A stretch of DNA of 64,000 nt, from positions 62,001 to 126,000 of the forward strand of contig NZ_CP152389.1 in assembly GCF_038806765.1 (NCBI RefSeq). Reading direction: 5' to 3'. The notes under the pieces were generated by a model. That model was not told the origin of the DNA. It did no database searches and was given only the letters and a program-made list of their open reading frames with translations. Positions 61,768 through 64,000 of the stretch are shown here, in pieces. The position numbers and the translations under genes are program-made. Every line of letters begins with the position of its first letter. The stretch's first letter is position 1. The DNA is from Mucilaginibacter sp. CSA2-8R. GTDB taxonomy: Bacteria > Bacteroidota > Bacteroidia > Sphingobacteriales > Sphingobacteriaceae.

Positions 61768-61793
61768 TTATTTCAACTTTTTCTGAAATAATT
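61766..61793 (-). terminator. Terminator of prfA, overlapping its stop codon
   Basis: A perfect 10-bp stem AATTATTTCA / TGAAATAATT with an 8-nt loop; the minus strand continues with TTTTTG. The stem includes two bases of the prfA stop codon. Confidence 0.65.
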
Positions 61794-62865
61794 AAGCTAC
61801 CGTGCCTTCTTTCAGTTTCTCGGCGTTTTCGGCAAACTGCAGCGATTCCATAATCTCCTGTAAATCACCGTTCATTACGTTGGGCAGGTTGTAAATGGTT
61901 AAACCAATGCGGTGCTCGGTAACCCGGCCCTGCGGATAATTATAGGTACGCACCTTGGCCGACCGGTCGCCGGTAGATACCATGGTTTTACGTTTTTTAG
62001 AGGTTACCTCCAGGTGTTTCTGCAATTCTACCTCATAAATACGCGAACGTAATACCTGTAAAGCCTTGTCGTAGTTTTTGAGCTGCGATTTCTGGTCCTG
62101 GCACTGGGCCACAATACCGGTAGGGATGTGCGTTAAACGCACGGCCGAATACGTGGTGTTTACCGACTGTCCGCCCGGGCCCGAAGCACAGAACAAATCC
62201 TTACGGATATCGCTCACTTTTAAATCAATATCAAACTCATCAGCCTCGGGCAATACCACTACCGATGCGGCCGAGGTATGTACACGGCCCTGGGTTTCGG
62301 TATCGGGCACGCGCTGCACCCGGTGTACGCCCGATTCGTATTTCAAGGTACCGTAAGCATCTTCGGCGTTTACGTTAAACACAATCTCTTTATAACCGCC
62401 CGAGGTACCCTCGGTGTAATCCACCAGTTCAGTACGCCAGCCCATACGCTCGCAATAACGCATATACATGCGGTACAAGTCGCCGGCAAAAAGGGCGGCC
62501 TCGTCGCCACCGGTACCACCGCGAATCTCCACAATAGCAGGGCGCGCATCTTCCGGATCTTTCGGAATCAGCATCAAACGGATTTCTTCTTCTTTCTCTT
62601 CGCGCTGGGCAATCAGTTCGTCTAGTTCCATTTTAGCCATCTCACGAAAGTCTTCGTCTTTTTCGGTAGCTAAAATTTCTTTGTTGGCGTCTATATTGCT
62701 CATGATGTTGGCGTAAATCTTATACTGATCTACAATAACACCCAAATCTTTATACTCTTTATTGAGCTGGGCAAAACGTTTCATGTCAGCCATGGCATCC
62801 GGGCTGCTTAATTCGTTTTCAACGGTTTGCCAGCGGTCTCTGATCGCTTCTAATTTATCTAACAT
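61792..62865 (-). CDS. prfA: Peptide chain release factor 1
   Basis: This 357-residue class I release factor ends translation at UAA and UAG. The GGQ motif that triggers peptide release is at residues 231-233 (GPGGQSVNTT), and the codon-recognition Pro-x-Thr tripeptide is present as PDT in the RVPDTETQGR segment. A coiled N-terminal domain covers residues 1-100. The ATG at 62865 (MLDKLEAI) is the family start; a longer frame reaching 62943 adds unrelated residues. Confidence 0.96.
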   Translation of the reverse strand: MLDKLEAIRDRWQTVENELSSPDAMADMKRFAQLNKEYKDLGVIVDQYKIYANIMSNIDANKEILATEKDEDFREMAKMELDELIAQREEKEEEIRLMLIPKDPEDARPAIVEIRGGTGGDEAALFAGDLYRMYMRYCERMGWRTELVDYTEGTSGGYKEIVFNVNAEDAYGTLKYESGVHRVQRVPDTETQGRVHTSAASVVVLPEADEFDIDLKVSDIRKDLFCASGPGGQSVNTTYSAVRLTHIPTGIVAQCQDQKSQLKNYDKALQVLRSRIYEVELQKHLEVTSKKRKTMVSTGDRSAKVRTYNYPQGRVTEHRIGLTIYNLPNVMNGDLQEIMESLQFAENAEKLKEGTVA

Positions 62866-63273
62866 GGTATATCTATCTCCTCGGCGTGGTTGCAGCGCTG
62901 TTTCGGGCAAAATAAAAATATGTCCCGGAGCAACTCTCTGCAAAAAATTTCACAAAAATACGCAAACTCATGCAAAATTTTGCATATAAGTGAATACAGT
63001 AAGTAAGCCTGAAGTAAAATGATATACTGAGTTTCAGTAGGTAACCTTATAAAACACAAAATTGCTTATACGCTCTGCAATTTCGTTTTAGCAGGTCCAT
63101 CTAAAGCCAAAACAGGCTCACCAACTTCTGACATCTGGGCTCCGTTCTTACTCCTATTTAGATTACTCGTATAAGTTGTTGATAATAAGTAGTTTTTGTC
63201 AATCCAGCGTCACACGGTATTCGTTATGTTATAATAAACCAACTTACTGAGGATCTAATTAATAACATTTATT
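62866..63273. other. Intergenic region between divergent prfA and the ferritin-like gene
   Basis: This 408-bp stretch is non-coding. It holds a perfect 16-bp palindrome ATGCAAAATTTTGCAT at 62970-62985. A weak promoter for the ferritin-like gene may be TTTTTG (63193-63198) and TATTCGTT (from 63219) with 20-bp spacing. The rest shows no recognisable feature. Confidence 0.5.
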
Positions 63274-63963
63274 ATGGAAACATTACCACAAGAAGAAACC
63301 CTTCGTGAAAATATGGCCCGCCGGTCTTTTTTACGCTATGCCGGTATTGGGGTTGCCGCTGGTACCATCGCCATGGCCAGTGCATGTAAAAAAGACAAAA
63401 ACAACAATTCATCAAACGTTATCGATATCGGTTCGGGCGATGTAGGCATCCTGAACTATGCCTATGCGCTGGAGCAGTTAGAAGCTGCGTTTTATGTACG
63501 TGTAGCTGCTTCTCCTTATGCTAACATCACCGCTACCGAGACTGCGCTGTTAACCGACATCCGCGACCACGAAGTAGCCCACCGCGAGTTTTTTAAAGCT
63601 GCCTTAGGTGGTAATGCCATCATGGGTTTAACCGTAGATTTTACCGCCATCAACTTTGCCGATCGTACCAGCGTATTAAACACTGCTAAAGCTTTCGAAG
63701 ATTTAGGTGTTGCTGCTTACAACGGTGCAGGTTATTTAATTAAAGATGCTGGTTACTTAACATTGGCCGGTAAAATTGTATCGGTAGAGGCCCGTCACGC
63801 GGCTTACATCCGTAACCTGATCAGCCCTGGTAGCTATGCAGATAATACTGTGGTAGACAATAACGGTTTGGATAAAGTAATGCCGATTGCCCAGGTTTTG
63901 CCAACAGCTAACATGTTCTTGAGTACCAAGGTGAGTGCTAACAATTATGGTTACAACATTTAA
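63274..63963 (+). CDS. Ferritin-like domain protein with Tat-type lipoprotein signal
   Basis: This 229-residue exported protein has a signal with twin arginine (MARRSFLRYAG, residues 15-25), a hydrophobic stretch and a lipobox-like ASAC before a Lys-rich linker. The ferritin-like four-helix bundle follows: LNYAYALEQLEAAFY (about 61-75), IRDHEVAHREFF near 100, then a third helix DLGVAAYNGAG and VSVEARHAAYIR near 170. Glu and His residues in these helices are suited to a di-iron centre. In Bacteroidota these proteins often occur as tandem pairs, and a second such gene seems to start 12 bp after this one. The function is not established. Confidence 0.88.
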   Translation: METLPQEETLRENMARRSFLRYAGIGVAAGTIAMASACKKDKNNNSSNVIDIGSGDVGILNYAYALEQLEAAFYVRVAASPYANITATETALLTDIRDHEVAHREFFKAALGGNAIMGLTVDFTAINFADRTSVLNTAKAFEDLGVAAYNGAGYLIKDAGYLTLAGKIVSVEARHAAYIRNLISPGSYADNTVVDNNGLDKVMPIAQVLPTANMFLSTKVSANNYGYNI

Positions 63964-63975
63964 TCTGTCTTTATC

Positions 63976-64000
63976 ATGAATTTTTTCAATATCATATCAG
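63976..64000 (+). CDS. Start of a downstream gene, probably a second ferritin-like protein (cut by edge)
   Basis: An ATG at 63976 opens a frame, MNFFNIIS, running to the window edge 12 bp after the preceding stop. The spacing suggests an operon. That it is a ferritin-like paralogue is inferred from the common tandem arrangement, not from the eight visible residues. Confidence 0.4.

Noticed and set aside
62866..62943. N-terminal extension of prfA
   Set aside because: Release factor 1 proteins begin with MLDKL-type sequence; the 26 extra residues are not family-like.
1..64000. CRISPR arrays, insertion sequences, rRNA genes, integrases
   Set aside because: I looked for repeated spacers, transposase or recombinase motifs and rRNA sequence and saw none.

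Overview
The window reads as chromosome of a Bacteroidota bacterium, most likely family Sphingobacteriaceae (Mucilaginibacter or Pedobacter-like). Evidence: a SusC/SusD pair, DUF4270 and DUF2059 proteins, a panC / starch-synthase-like / DUF4270 / glmS gene order, lipoproteins with short signal peptides, LytTR-type two-component regulation, and promoters with the Bacteroidota -7 box TAnnTTTG. The family-level assignment is inference; the phylum is well supported.

Layout. 1-1.65 kb: two tandem MORN-repeat paralogues (the first cut by the window edge) separated by a decayed Crp/Fnr remnant. 1.68-7.3 kb: core metabolism (panD, panC, a glycogen-synthase-like protein, DUF4270 lipoprotein, glmS). 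7.4-11.7 kb: oxyR, a PafA-type alkaline phosphatase, a glycosyltransferase-like gene and a small conserved gene. 11.7-18.7 kb: a LytS/LytT-like two-component system divergent from a SusC/SusD nutrient uptake pair. 18.7-26 kb: LD-carboxypeptidase, metG, a lipoprotein, tRNA-Arg, a GNAT-nitrilase fusion, a cold shock protein and a BrkB-like membrane protein. 26-35.8 kb: GH2 beta-galactosidase, SDR oxidoreductase, AraC regulator, M28 peptidase with an Omp85-like barrel, and a CE15-type esterase. 35.8-42.5 kb: a complete RND tripartite efflux operon with its TetR regulator and three matching operator palindromes. 42.7-48.3 kb: gltX, a tiny membrane protein, and a three-subunit Tat-targeted molybdenum aldehyde oxidoreductase (PaoABC type). 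48.5-57.3 kb: CpsB-like phosphatase, acyltransferase, serine hydrolase, dipeptidyl peptidase IV, and an aldo/keto reductase with its AraC regulator.

57.3-61.6 kb is different: visibly AT-rich, with a SIR2-domain protein, then a convergent two-gene operon of a HipA-family kinase and a DUF3037 protein. It ends against the 3' end of tRNA-Asp. This is the best candidate for a little-described accessory (probably anti-phage or toxin-antitoxin-like) system in the window. After it come prfA and a pair of ferritin-like proteins, the second cut by the right edge.

No insertion sequence, integrase, CRISPR array or rRNA gene was seen. Most gene ends carry clear intrinsic terminators. Several start codons were moved downstream of the longest open frame because signal peptides or family N-termini require it.
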